Assembly (NCBI GenBank): GCA_031406155.1
Contig: JANOGW010000059.1
Location: 1 to 64,000 of the forward strand
DNA: 64,000 bases
Direction: 5' to 3'
Source of the DNA: JACMNW01 sp031406155
GTDB taxonomy: Bacteria > Pseudomonadota > Alphaproteobacteria > Rhodobacterales > Rhodobacteraceae
Shown here: one piece after another, positions 54,327 through 62,383 of the stretch
Layout: each line of letters starts with the position of its first letter
Position numbering within the stretch: position 1 is the stretch's first letter
Notes under the pieces: model-generated
What the model saw: the letters and a program-made list of their open reading frames with translations, nothing else
Told to the model about the DNA's origin: nothing
Databases searched by the model: none
Made by a program: the position numbers and the translations under genes

Positions 54327-55550
54327 TCAGTTTAGCGGTCGCGTCTCACTAATTCTAGCAGCTTCTTCACGGACCCGTTCTTCAAATCCGATTAGTCGTA
54401 TCGGCGGCTGATCTCTTATCGATTTTCCAAAGATGCCGCCCTGCTGCTTCCAGCAGCCTGAAACGTCAAACCTATGCCGGTGGAACAACGCCGTCGGGGA
54501 AAGGCAAATCACCGTTACGATCTTTCCCTGCGCGGCTTCAACGCGAGCGCGGCGCATCAGTTCCCGTCGTTGCCAGATACGCCCTGAAATCAGCCGCCCT
54601 TGTCGCTGCATCGTTGGAAATGGCACAAAAGCCCGATCCGCAGTCGGCCGCGCTGACAGGCCGGTCAAGCGCCGCGCCAGCCCTTCTGCCCAGCCGTCGT
54701 CAAAGCTGGCAATCAATGGCACGATATCGCGCGGCTCCAGTCTGCCGTCCACCATCTGCTGCAAAAGCCGCGCTTTTTGGGCATGGCGATTGGTCCGGCA
54801 ATGCACATTCATGTCGCAGCCGCCGGCATGCCTTCGCAGAAAACAGGCTGTACTCGCGCCAATGTCGTGCAGGCTCAGCGGTACTCTATCGGGTCTGCGT
54901 CTGATGCTGGCGGCATATCCGTGCTGCACAACCGCGTCCGGCACCACCGCAGTCAGCCCGCCCAGCGCAGCCAGTCGCAGGCTGATGTCAGCGTCCTCCA
55001 GAAAGTACCGAAAGTTTGAGTCAAATCCGCCGATGGCAAGCACATCAGCCATGCGTGCCGCAAAATTCGTGCCCTGCGCCTTGACGGCGCGCGTTGGCGT
55101 TCCGGCCAGCAAGGTGACCGCGTGACGGTCTACCGACAACGCATGATCCTGGCCGAACTGATCCACGTCGCAGGCGCGCCATTGGTCAGAAATGCCGTTG
55201 CGACCCCGTACGAAGCCCGTGGCCATCCGCACGTCGGGGTTTGCAAACGGTGCTGTCAGCCGGGTGATCCATGTCGGTTCCGGCACTGCGTCGTCATCCA
55301 GAAAAGCAACCACATCACTTGCGGCGTGGTCGATCCCGGCATTGCGGGCGGCGGATATGTTGGCCTCGTCACACCCGACCAGCTTTATTGGCAAATTCAG
55401 TGCCCGCACCGCCGATACGGCGTCAGGGTCGGCCACGACGATCAGTTCCATCGCCAGATGGTCCTGCAACCGCACGGCGGCAATCGTACGCAAAAGCGAG
55501 GCCGTCCGGTGACGGCTGACAATGATCAGGCTGACCGGGCTTGCACTCAT
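54327..55550 (-). CDS. Glycosyltransferase family 2
   Basis: Protein of 407 residues. The N-terminal GT-A domain has VSLIIVSRHRTASLLRTI, LIVVADPD, an unusually clear acidic motif FLDDDAVPEP near 88 and GGFDSNFRYFLEDADISLR near 180. The last 150 residues are arginine-rich with no recognised fold. The start ATG overlaps the kdsB stop (ATGA). Substrate unknown. It is the most basic of the glycosyltransferases here. Confidence 0.87.
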   Translation of the reverse strand: MSASPVSLIIVSRHRTASLLRTIAAVRLQDHLAMELIVVADPDAVSAVRALNLPIKLVGCDEANISAARNAGIDHAASDVVAFLDDDAVPEPTWITRLTAPFANPDVRMATGFVRGRNGISDQWRACDVDQFGQDHALSVDRHAVTLLAGTPTRAVKAQGTNFAARMADVLAIGGFDSNFRYFLEDADISLRLAALGGLTAVVPDAVVQHGYAASIRRRPDRVPLSLHDIGASTACFLRRHAGGCDMNVHCRTNRHAQKARLLQQMVDGRLEPRDIVPLIASFDDGWAEGLARRLTGLSARPTADRAFVPFPTMQRQGRLISGRIWQRRELMRRARVEAAQGKIVTVICLSPTALFHRHRFDVSGCWKQQGGIFGKSIRDQPPIRLIGFEERVREEAARISETRPLN

Positions 55551-56341
55551 ACCCCCCGCATCTCTTGCATCATTGCCTCGATCTTTGGCACGTCTTCGGG
55601 GTTGTTCAATTCCCAGAACTGCCGCCCCCGCGCATGCACTTCGATGCAAGCAACCGCGCGACCGTTTTCCAGAAAACGCAACTGCTCCAAGCCCTCCAAC
55701 GTCTCCAGCGGGCCTGTGTGCCAGCCCGGATAGGCGGCAAGGGCGTCGGGGCGGTAGGCATAGACGCCGACATGATGAAACACCGGCGTATTCTCGGCAT
55801 CGTCAAAAACGCGCCCGGTAAACGGGATCACCTCTTTCGAGAAGTAAAGCCCGCGCCCGCCCGCCCCGAACACCGCCGTTGTACCGCCCACACGCCCGGC
55901 GCGCCGGTCGGCCAGTAAGCCGTTCAACGCCCGACCATCGCATCGCAGCACGGGGGTCGCAATATCCGCCCCCGCATCGGCCCGCAGCCCGGTGATCAGG
56001 TCTTCGACAAACCACGACGGCGTCAGCGGCGCATCGCCCTGCAAGTTCACAACGATATCGAACCCCGGCAGCTTGGCCGCCACCTCGGCGCACCGTTCGG
56101 TGCCGTTCTGGCAATCGGAGGAGGTCATCACAACCTCGGCCCCGAACGCCGCCGCATGATCGGCAATCCGGTCATCATCGGTTGCCACGACCACACGGGC
56201 AACGCCGCGCACTGCCATCGCCGCCTCCCACGACCGCCGGATCAGCGTCTTTTCCCCGTCCGGCCCGTGCAGTACGACTAGGGGCTTGCCCGGATAGCGG
56301 GTCGAGGCATAGCGCGCGGGAATGGCGATCAGAACGCTCAT
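55547..56341 (-). CDS. kdsB: 3-deoxy-manno-octulosonate cytidylyltransferase
   Basis: CMP-KDO synthetase of 264 residues, activating KDO for lipid A core or for the linker of ABC-exported capsules. It has IPARYASTRYPGKPL at the start, VVVATDDDRIADHAAAFGAEV, NLQGDAPL and the closing GRAVACIEVHARG-like VACIEV region. The family usually reads GDEP; here it reads GDAP, seen in the alphaproteobacterial and capsule-type forms. It overlaps cysQ and the glycosyltransferase by four bases each. Together with kdsD on the other strand it makes KDO activation local to the cluster. Confidence 0.92.
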   Translation of the reverse strand: MSVLIAIPARYASTRYPGKPLVVLHGPDGEKTLIRRSWEAAMAVRGVARVVVATDDDRIADHAAAFGAEVVMTSSDCQNGTERCAEVAAKLPGFDIVVNLQGDAPLTPSWFVEDLITGLRADAGADIATPVLRCDGRALNGLLADRRAGRVGGTTAVFGAGGRGLYFSKEVIPFTGRVFDDAENTPVFHHVGVYAYRPDALAAYPGWHTGPLETLEGLEQLRFLENGRAVACIEVHARGRQFWELNNPEDVPKIEAMMQEMRGV

Positions 56342-57150
56342 GTCTTCAAGTCCACCCCCGCCTTCAACTCCACACCCGGGGCGTATGCGATGAAGAACGG
56401 GTTGTCCCAGCCGGATTTGCCATATGCCAATGGCGTATGGTTATCAAATCGCACAACCTGGCCGCCTGCACCGCGCAGCACGGCATCACCTGCGGCTGTA
56501 TCCCATTCCATTGTGCGGCCAAGGCGCGGATAAAGATCGGCCTCGCCTGTTGCCACCAGACAGAATTTCAGGCTGGACCCTGCCGATGTCATGTCTTTGA
56601 CCGCGTATCTGGCAATATAGTCATCGGTCGCAGCGTCCCGGTGCGATTTTGAAGCAACCACCATCAGCGCCGCATTGTCGGGGCTGGAGACGCCGATCCT
56701 GCGCAACGCGCCGACCGTATCTTTTGCCATCACGCCCGTCTCTTCCACCGATTGACCATCGGCCAGCGTGTAGAACAGCCGCCGCTGCGCGGGTGCATAG
56801 ACTACGCCGCGCAAAGGCACGCCATTTTCGACATAGGCAATGTTCACCGTAAAATCGCCGCGCCGCTGCACGAATTCCTTGGTACCATCCAGCGGATCGA
56901 CGATCAGAAAGGTGCTGGCCCGCAGCGCATGGCTGTCCGCCTGTTCCTCGGTGATCAGCACCACATCCGGAAAAGCCGCCCGCAGACCGGCCGAGATCAG
57001 CGCGTCAGCGGCCTCATCCGCCTCGGTCACCGGACTTGCGTCCGATTTTGATTTCACCTCGAAATCCGGCCCGTTGTAGACAGCCATGATCGCATCACCA
57101 GCATCCAGTGCCAGCCTGCGGATCACCGGAATAAGCCTGTCAAAATCCAT
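56338..57150 (-). CDS. cysQ: 3'(2'),5'-bisphosphate nucleotidase CysQ
   Basis: Metal-dependent phosphatase of 270 residues converting PAP to AMP, the clean-up of sulfotransferase reactions. It shows TEADEAADALI, EEQ at the metal site, DPLDGTKEFVQRRGDFTVNIAYV (the inositol-phosphatase signature) and WDTAAGDAVLRGAGG near 215-230. It starts at ATG at 57150. It heads the minus-strand set cysQ-kdsB-GT, and divergent from it is a capsule-export permease. Its position near a sulfotransferase supports sulfation of the glycan. Confidence 0.93.
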   Translation of the reverse strand: MDFDRLIPVIRRLALDAGDAIMAVYNGPDFEVKSKSDASPVTEADEAADALISAGLRAAFPDVVLITEEQADSHALRASTFLIVDPLDGTKEFVQRRGDFTVNIAYVENGVPLRGVVYAPAQRRLFYTLADGQSVEETGVMAKDTVGALRRIGVSSPDNAALMVVASKSHRDAATDDYIARYAVKDMTSAGSSLKFCLVATGEADLYPRLGRTMEWDTAAGDAVLRGAGGQVVRFDNHTPLAYGKSGWDNPFFIAYAPGVELKAGVDLKT

Positions 57151-57281
57151 GAAACTCTCCCGCAGGGCCGAATTTGGCCATGTTGTCTTGCAATGGTGAT
57201 CGCCTTATCATGGCGTATCAAGAGAACATCAAGATTTCTCGGGCATAACTCGGCAGAGCAGACCGTTCAGGATCACAGCAC

Positions 57282-58097
57282 ATGTTTCGCATCGAACAAA
57301 GCCAGTCCGCAACTGCCCGGTCCTTCCGGCTGCTGGAACTGATTTATCATGCAACCATTCGAAGCATCCGCAAAAGCCACGGCTCTGCGGTGATGGGCCT
57401 TGTGATGCACATCATCCAGGCGCTGATGATGGTGCTGGTCTTCATGCTTATTGCAAATATTCTGGGCATGCGTTCGTCGGCGATCCGTGGTGACTTTCTG
57501 TTGTTCATCATGTCCGGCATTTTCATGTTCATGACCCATGTCAAGGCCATTGGCGCGGTGTCGGGGGCAGACGGGCCGACCTCGGCGATGATGCTGCATG
57601 CGCCAATGAATCCGATCGTTTCCATCGTTTCAGCCGCCTTGGGCGTTCTGTATCTGCAAATTCTGGCGGCAGTGATCATCCTGTTCTTCTATCATGCCAT
57701 CTTCCAGCCCATCACCTTTGATCAGCCGATCCAGATGGTTGGCATGTTCCTGTTATCGTGGGCCTCCGGCACGGCAATTGGCATGATCTTTCTGTCTGCC
57801 AAGCCTTGGGCACCTGCCGTGATAGGCATTTTGACAAGCTTGTATATGCGGGCGAACATGATTGCCTCCGGCAAGATGTTTGTCGCGAATGTACTGAAGC
57901 CCAAGTTGTTGGCACTTTTTGACTGGAACCCGTTGTTTCACGCGATTGATCAGGGGCGCGGTTTCATCTTTCTGAACTATACGCCGCGCAACAGCTCCAT
58001 CGATTATCCATTGAAGGTGATCGCGGCTTGCGTGCTGATCGGCCTGATGATGGAATTCTTCACCCGCAAGCATGCGTCATCCAGCTGGAATAAGTGA
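57282..58097 (+). CDS. Capsular polysaccharide ABC exporter permease (KpsM-like)
   Basis: ABC-2 type membrane protein of 271 residues with six hydrophobic segments: a first pair in HIIQALMMVLVFMLIANILGM, then VSIVSAALGVLYLQILAAVIILFFYH, MFLLSWASGTAIGMIFL and the C-terminal VIAACVLIGLMMEFF. The short amphipathic N terminus and the conserved ...WNPLFHAIDQGR element are KpsM-like. Such permeases export KDO-linked capsule with a KpsT ATPase, which is not in the window. It is divergent from cysQ and precedes the dnaK promoter region. Confidence 0.82.
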   Translation: MFRIEQSQSATARSFRLLELIYHATIRSIRKSHGSAVMGLVMHIIQALMMVLVFMLIANILGMRSSAIRGDFLLFIMSGIFMFMTHVKAIGAVSGADGPTSAMMLHAPMNPIVSIVSAALGVLYLQILAAVIILFFYHAIFQPITFDQPIQMVGMFLLSWASGTAIGMIFLSAKPWAPAVIGILTSLYMRANMIASGKMFVANVLKPKLLALFDWNPLFHAIDQGRGFIFLNYTPRNSSIDYPLKVIAACVLIGLMMEFFTRKHASSSWNK

Positions 58098-58168
58098 GCT
58101 GTGCCGCCGACTTCGCCGATCGTTGGCAATTTTCCGCAATTTGGGATCAGTTTCCGTGACAGGCGGCG

Positions 58169-58198
58169 CTTGCAGGCCCGCCCCCCCCTCCTTATATA
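58169..58198 (+). promoter_or_regulatory. Sigma-32 heat-shock promoter of dnaK
   Basis: CTTG (58169-58172) and CCTTATAT (58190-58197) separated by 17 bases, matching the alphaproteobacterial heat-shock consensus (CTTG-N17-CYTATnT). It lies about 115 bases upstream of the dnaK start, leaving a transcript leader. The eight-C run in the spacer is unusual. No CIRCE-like inverted repeat was seen. Confidence 0.6.
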
Positions 58199-58312
58199 CC
58201 CGCAAGGAAGCTGAACGGGGTTCGCCCGGGCTGATTTCACTGGGATCGGGGATCAGAGGCCGCGCGTCGGATCTGGGACCCATAACATCGCCGCTAGAAG
58301 AAGGTGTATATC

Positions 58313-60220
58313 ATGGCCAAAGTCATCGGGATTGACCTCGGGACAACCAACTCCTGCGTTGCCATCATGGACGGCTCGCAACCCCGCGTCATCGAAAATG
58401 CTGAAGGCGCGCGCACAACGCCGTCTGTTGTCGGTTTTACCGAGAATGAACGCCTCGTTGGCCAGCCGGCCAAGCGTCAGGCGGTTACCAATCCATCCAA
58501 TACCGTCTTTGCGGTCAAGCGCCTGATCGGGCGTCGCATGGATGATGCCCATATCGCCAAAGACAAGAAGAACCTGCCCTATACGCTGGTCAACGGCGGC
58601 AATGGCGACGCATGGGTCGAAGTCCGCGGCGAGAAGTACTCGCCCAGCCAGATCTCCGCGTTCATCCTGCAAAAGATGAAGGAAACGGCGGAAGCTTACT
58701 TGGGTGAAACCGTCACCCAAGCGGTTATCACCGTGCCCGCCTATTTCAATGACGCGCAACGCCAGGCCACCAAAGACGCAGGCAAGATCGCCGGTCTTGA
58801 AGTGCTGCGTATCATCAACGAACCCACAGCCGCTGCCCTTGCCTATGGCCTGGACAAGAAAGAAGCCCGCACCATCGCGGTTTACGACCTTGGTGGCGGT
58901 ACGTTCGACATTACCATTCTGGAAATTGACGATGGCCTGTTCGAGGTGAAATCCACCAACGGCGATACCTTCCTTGGTGGCGAAGATTTCGACACCCGCA
59001 TCGTCAACTATCTGGCTGATGAGTTCAAGAAAGAGCATGGCGTCGATCTGACGCTTGACAAGATGGCCCTTCAGCGCCTGAAGGAAGCCGCCGAAAAAGC
59101 CAAGATCGAATTGTCCTCAGCCTCGCAGACAGAAATCAACCAGCCGTTCATCTCGATGAATTCGGCCACCGGGCAGCCTTTGCACCTCGTGGTCAAAATG
59201 ACCCGCGCCAAGCTGGAAAGTCTGGTTGCCGATCTGATCAAAGCCTCGATCAAACCGTGCCAGGCCGCGTTGAAAGATGCCGGTCTGTCGACATCGGACA
59301 TCGACGAAGTGGTTCTTGTTGGCGGTATGACGCGGATGCCCCGCGTTGTGGAAGAAGTGACCAAGTTCTTTGGCAAGGAACCCCATAAGGGCGTGAACCC
59401 TGACGAAGTGGTTGCCCTTGGCGCCGCCATTCAGGCCGGCGTTCTGCAAGGCGACGTCAAGGATGTGGTTCTGCTGGACGTAACCCCGCTGTCGCTGGGC
59501 ATCGAAACCCTTGGCGGCGTGTTCACCCGCCTGATCGACCGCAACACCACCATCCCGACGAAAAAGTCGCAGATCTTCTCGACCGCTGAGGATAACCAGA
59601 ATGCCGTGACCATCCGCTGTTTCCAGGGTGAACGGGAAATGGCCGCTGACAACAAGATCCTTGGTCAGTTCAATCTGGAACACATTCCGCCGGCACCGCG
59701 CGGCATGCCACAGATCGAAGTGACCTTCGACATTGATGCCAACGGGATCGTGTCGGTGAAAGCCAAGGACAAAGGCACCGGCAAGGAACAGGCGATCACC
59801 ATTCAGGCCTCGGGCGGTCTGTCGGATGAAGACATCGAAAAAATGGTCAAGGAAGCCGAAGAAAACGCCGAAAGCGACAAGGCCCGCCGTGAACTGGTTG
59901 AAACCCGCAACATGGGTGAAAGCCTGCTGCATTCAACCAAGCGGTCGATCGAAGAACATGGCGACAAGGTTGATCCATCCACTGTGGAAGCGATCGAATT
60001 TGCCATGGTCCCGCTGGAAGATGCGCTGAAAGGCGAAGACGTCGGTAAGATCAAGTCGGGGATCCAGAACCTGACCGAGGCCGCCATGAAGCTGGGTGAA
60101 GCGATATACAAGGCCAGCCAGACCGAAGGTGAAGGCCGCGATCCCGATGGCCCGCGCGATGTCGATGACGATATCGTTGACGCCGACTTCGAAGATCTTG
60201 GCAACAACAAGCGGAAGTAA
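58313..60220 (+). CDS. dnaK: Chaperone protein DnaK (Hsp70)
   Basis: Full-length Hsp70 of 635 residues. The ATPase domain (1-385) has GIDLGTTNSCVA, VPAYFNDAQRQATKDAG, YDLGGGTFDITIL and LVGGMTRMPRV; the DVTPLSLGIETLGGVFT linker region is followed by the substrate-binding domain (about 390-510) and a lid ending DADFEDLG near the C terminus. The ATG at 58313 gives MAKVIGIDLGTTN, the universal start, with an AGAAG site upstream. It is followed by dnaJ after 72 bases including a strong hairpin. Confidence 0.98.
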   Translation: MAKVIGIDLGTTNSCVAIMDGSQPRVIENAEGARTTPSVVGFTENERLVGQPAKRQAVTNPSNTVFAVKRLIGRRMDDAHIAKDKKNLPYTLVNGGNGDAWVEVRGEKYSPSQISAFILQKMKETAEAYLGETVTQAVITVPAYFNDAQRQATKDAGKIAGLEVLRIINEPTAAALAYGLDKKEARTIAVYDLGGGTFDITILEIDDGLFEVKSTNGDTFLGGEDFDTRIVNYLADEFKKEHGVDLTLDKMALQRLKEAAEKAKIELSSASQTEINQPFISMNSATGQPLHLVVKMTRAKLESLVADLIKASIKPCQAALKDAGLSTSDIDEVVLVGGMTRMPRVVEEVTKFFGKEPHKGVNPDEVVALGAAIQAGVLQGDVKDVVLLDVTPLSLGIETLGGVFTRLIDRNTTIPTKKSQIFSTAEDNQNAVTIRCFQGEREMAADNKILGQFNLEHIPPAPRGMPQIEVTFDIDANGIVSVKAKDKGTGKEQAITIQASGGLSDEDIEKMVKEAEENAESDKARRELVETRNMGESLLHSTKRSIEEHGDKVDPSTVEAIEFAMVPLEDALKGEDVGKIKSGIQNLTEAAMKLGEAIYKASQTEGEGRDPDGPRDVDDDIVDADFEDLGNNKRK

Positions 60221-60226
60221 ACCGCA

Positions 60227-60272
60227 CGGAACAGAAATCGGGGCGGTCTGAATGCAGATCGCCCCGGTTCCG
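60227..60272 (+). other. Intercistronic hairpin between dnaK and dnaJ
   Basis: CGGAAC (60227-60232) pairs with GTTCCG (60267-60272), and GGGGCG (60240-60245) with CGCCCC (60260-60265), with an inner TCTG/CAGA step. No T run follows, so partial attenuation or mRNA protection that sets the DnaK:DnaJ ratio is more likely than termination (inference). Confidence 0.5.
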
Positions 60273-60292
60273 TTCCCCCAAAAGGGTTCGCC

Positions 60293-61444
60293 ATGGCTAA
60301 GCGCGATTTTTATGATGTTCTTGGGGCAACCAAAGGCGCTTCTGCGGAAGAGCTGAAAAAGGCCTATCGCACCAAGGCAAAAGAACTGCACCCCGACCGC
60401 AACGCAAGCAATCCCAACGCCGAGGCGCAGTTCAAGGAATTGAACGAAGCCTACGACGTTATGAAGGATGCCGACAAGAAGGCCGCCTATGATCGCTATG
60501 GCCATGCGGCCTTTGAGGGCGGTATGGGCAATGGCGGCCAACGCGGTGGTGCGGGCTTTGGCGGGCAGGGTGATTTCGGATCAGCGTTTTCTGATGTGTT
60601 CGAAGACCTGTTCGGCGATTTCATGGGGGGGCGCGGCGGCCAGCCCCGGTCACGCGCACAACGCGGATCAGACCTGCGCTACAACCTGCGTGTGTCGTTG
60701 GAGGAAGCGCACAAGGGTGTGCACAAGACCATCAACGTTCCCGCGTCGGTCAGTTGTGAGACCTGCAAGGGATCGGGGTCCGAAGGCGGCGCGGAACCTG
60801 TGACCTGCACAACCTGTTCCGGCATGGGAAAGGTCCGCGCCCAGCAAGGCTTTTTCACCGTTGAACGCACCTGCCCCACCTGCAATGGCGCAGGCCAGAC
60901 CATCAAGAACCCCTGCAAGGCCTGCCATGGCGCAGGACGCATTGAAAAAGAACGCGCGTTGTCGGTCAACATACCGGCAGGCGTCGAAACCGGAACCCGG
61001 ATCCGGCTGTCGGGCGAGGGCGAGGCTGGACTGCGCGGTGGGCCGATGGGCGATCTGTACATCTTCATCGAGGTGAAGGAACATGCGATCTTCCAGCGCG
61101 ACGGGGTGCATCTGTTTTGCCGCATCCCGGTATCCATTGCCACGGCCGCGCTTGGCGGCGAGGTTGAGGTGCCCACCATTGACGGCGGCAAAGCCCGCGT
61201 CAAGGTGCCCGCCGGCAGCCAGACCGGCAAGCAGATGCGCCTGCGCGCCAAAGGCATGCCGGCCTTGCGCGGTGGTAGTGCGGGGGACATGCTGATTGAA
61301 CTGGCGGTGGAAACGCCGGTCAACTTGACCGCAAGGCAACGCGAGTTGCTGCGCGAATTTGAAAAGCTGTCAGAGGACAACAATCCCGAAGGATCGACGT
61401 TCTTTGGCAAGGTCAAAGGGTTTTGGGACGGTATGAAGGGTTGA
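60293..61444 (+). CDS. dnaJ: Chaperone protein DnaJ (type I Hsp40)
   Basis: Co-chaperone of 383 residues stimulating DnaK. The J domain (1-70) has the HPD motif in LHPDRNASN, then a Gly/Phe-rich linker (about 75-115), four zinc-finger repeats CETCKGSG, CTTCSGMG, CPTCNGAG and CKACHGAG (about 148-216), and two substrate-binding beta domains. It is full length. The ATG at 60293 follows the dnaK stop by 72 bases. A strong hairpin follows the stop, closing the operon. Confidence 0.97.
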   Translation: MAKRDFYDVLGATKGASAEELKKAYRTKAKELHPDRNASNPNAEAQFKELNEAYDVMKDADKKAAYDRYGHAAFEGGMGNGGQRGGAGFGGQGDFGSAFSDVFEDLFGDFMGGRGGQPRSRAQRGSDLRYNLRVSLEEAHKGVHKTINVPASVSCETCKGSGSEGGAEPVTCTTCSGMGKVRAQQGFFTVERTCPTCNGAGQTIKNPCKACHGAGRIEKERALSVNIPAGVETGTRIRLSGEGEAGLRGGPMGDLYIFIEVKEHAIFQRDGVHLFCRIPVSIATAALGGEVEVPTIDGGKARVKVPAGSQTGKQMRLRAKGMPALRGGSAGDMLIELAVETPVNLTARQRELLREFEKLSEDNNPEGSTFFGKVKGFWDGMKG

Positions 61445-61456
61445 CCCCGGCAGGGG

Positions 61457-61491
61457 GCCGCTCGCAGGGGCTTCGAGCCCCTTTGAGCGGC
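61457..61491 (+). terminator. Hairpin terminator-like structure after dnaJ
   Basis: GCCGCTC (61457-61463) pairs with GAGCGGC (61485-61491), and inside it AGGGGCT pairs with AGCCCCT around a three-base TCG loop. It is a very stable stem 13 bases after the dnaJ stop; there is no long T run, so it may end transcription or protect the 3' end. Confidence 0.5.
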
Positions 61492-61615
61492 ATTGCCATG
61501 GACCTCCGCTGGCAGGGCCGGCTTTTCGGCAGTTCGGGAGCCTCCGGCGGGGATATTTCTTGCCAAAATGAAACCGGTTAACCTTTCCTTCAGCAAGGCG
61601 GGGGAAGCTAGCGTC

Positions 61616-62383
61616 ATGACCAGCACCCGCGCCTTTTCGGAAAGCCTGTTTTCGACCTTCGCCCTTCAGGACAGCGATGAGGCCTTGATCGGGGCTGCGC
61701 CTGAACGCCTGCCGTCGTACCTTGCCGATCATCGCAAGCGCCTGCGCGCACGGTTTCTTGAAGGCGGTTCTTCGGCCATGCCGGACTATGAACTGCTGGA
61801 ACTGGTCTTGTTCCGCGCCATTCCCCGGCAGGATGTCAAACCGCTTGCCCGGCTGCTGATGGACACGTTCGGCGATTTCAATCGCGTCATCACGGCACCC
61901 GTGCCCCGGCTTCTGGCGGTCAAGGGCGTGGGCGAGGCGGTGGTGCTGGAGTTGAAAATCATCGAGGCCGCGTCGCAGCGCCTGATGCGGGCGCGGGTGA
62001 TGCACCGCCCGGTATTGTCATCCTGGGACGCGCTGCTCGATTACTGCCATACCGCCATGGCGCATCTGGAAGCGGAGCAGTTCCGCATCCTGTTTCTGGA
62101 CCGCAAGAATGTGCTGATCGCGGACGAGGCGCAGGCGCGTGGCACGGTTGATCATGTGCCGGTCTATCCGCGCGAGGTGGTGAAACGCGCGCTGGAGCTG
62201 AACGCATCGGCGCTGATCCTGGTGCACAACCACCCGTCCGGCGATCCGACCCCGTCCGAGGCCGACATCACCGTCACCCATCAGATCAAGGAGGCGGCCG
62301 AACTGCTTGGCGTGACGCTGCATGACCATCTGATCATCGGCAAGGAGCGCGAGTTGAGCTTCAGGGCGCAGGGGTATCTGTAG
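61616..62383 (+). CDS. radC: DNA repair protein RadC-like (JAMM/MPN domain)
   Basis: RadC-family protein of 255 residues with a helix-hairpin-helix-like region (YELLELVLFRAIPRQDVKPLA, LLAVKGVGEAVVLELK) and the C-terminal JAMM domain with the metal motif HNHPSGDPTPSEAD (His-x-His ... Asp). The older DNA-repair role is disputed, and a metallo-protease or nuclease-like role is possible. The ATG at 61616 is preferred (GGGGGAAG upstream); an ATG at 61568 is an alternative. The 3' end overlaps the convergent OmpA-fusion gene by 23 bases. Confidence 0.9.
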   Translation: MTSTRAFSESLFSTFALQDSDEALIGAAPERLPSYLADHRKRLRARFLEGGSSAMPDYELLELVLFRAIPRQDVKPLARLLMDTFGDFNRVITAPVPRLLAVKGVGEAVVLELKIIEAASQRLMRARVMHRPVLSSWDALLDYCHTAMAHLEAEQFRILFLDRKNVLIADEAQARGTVDHVPVYPREVVKRALELNASALILVHNHPSGDPTPSEADITVTHQIKEAAELLGVTLHDHLIIGKERELSFRAQGYL

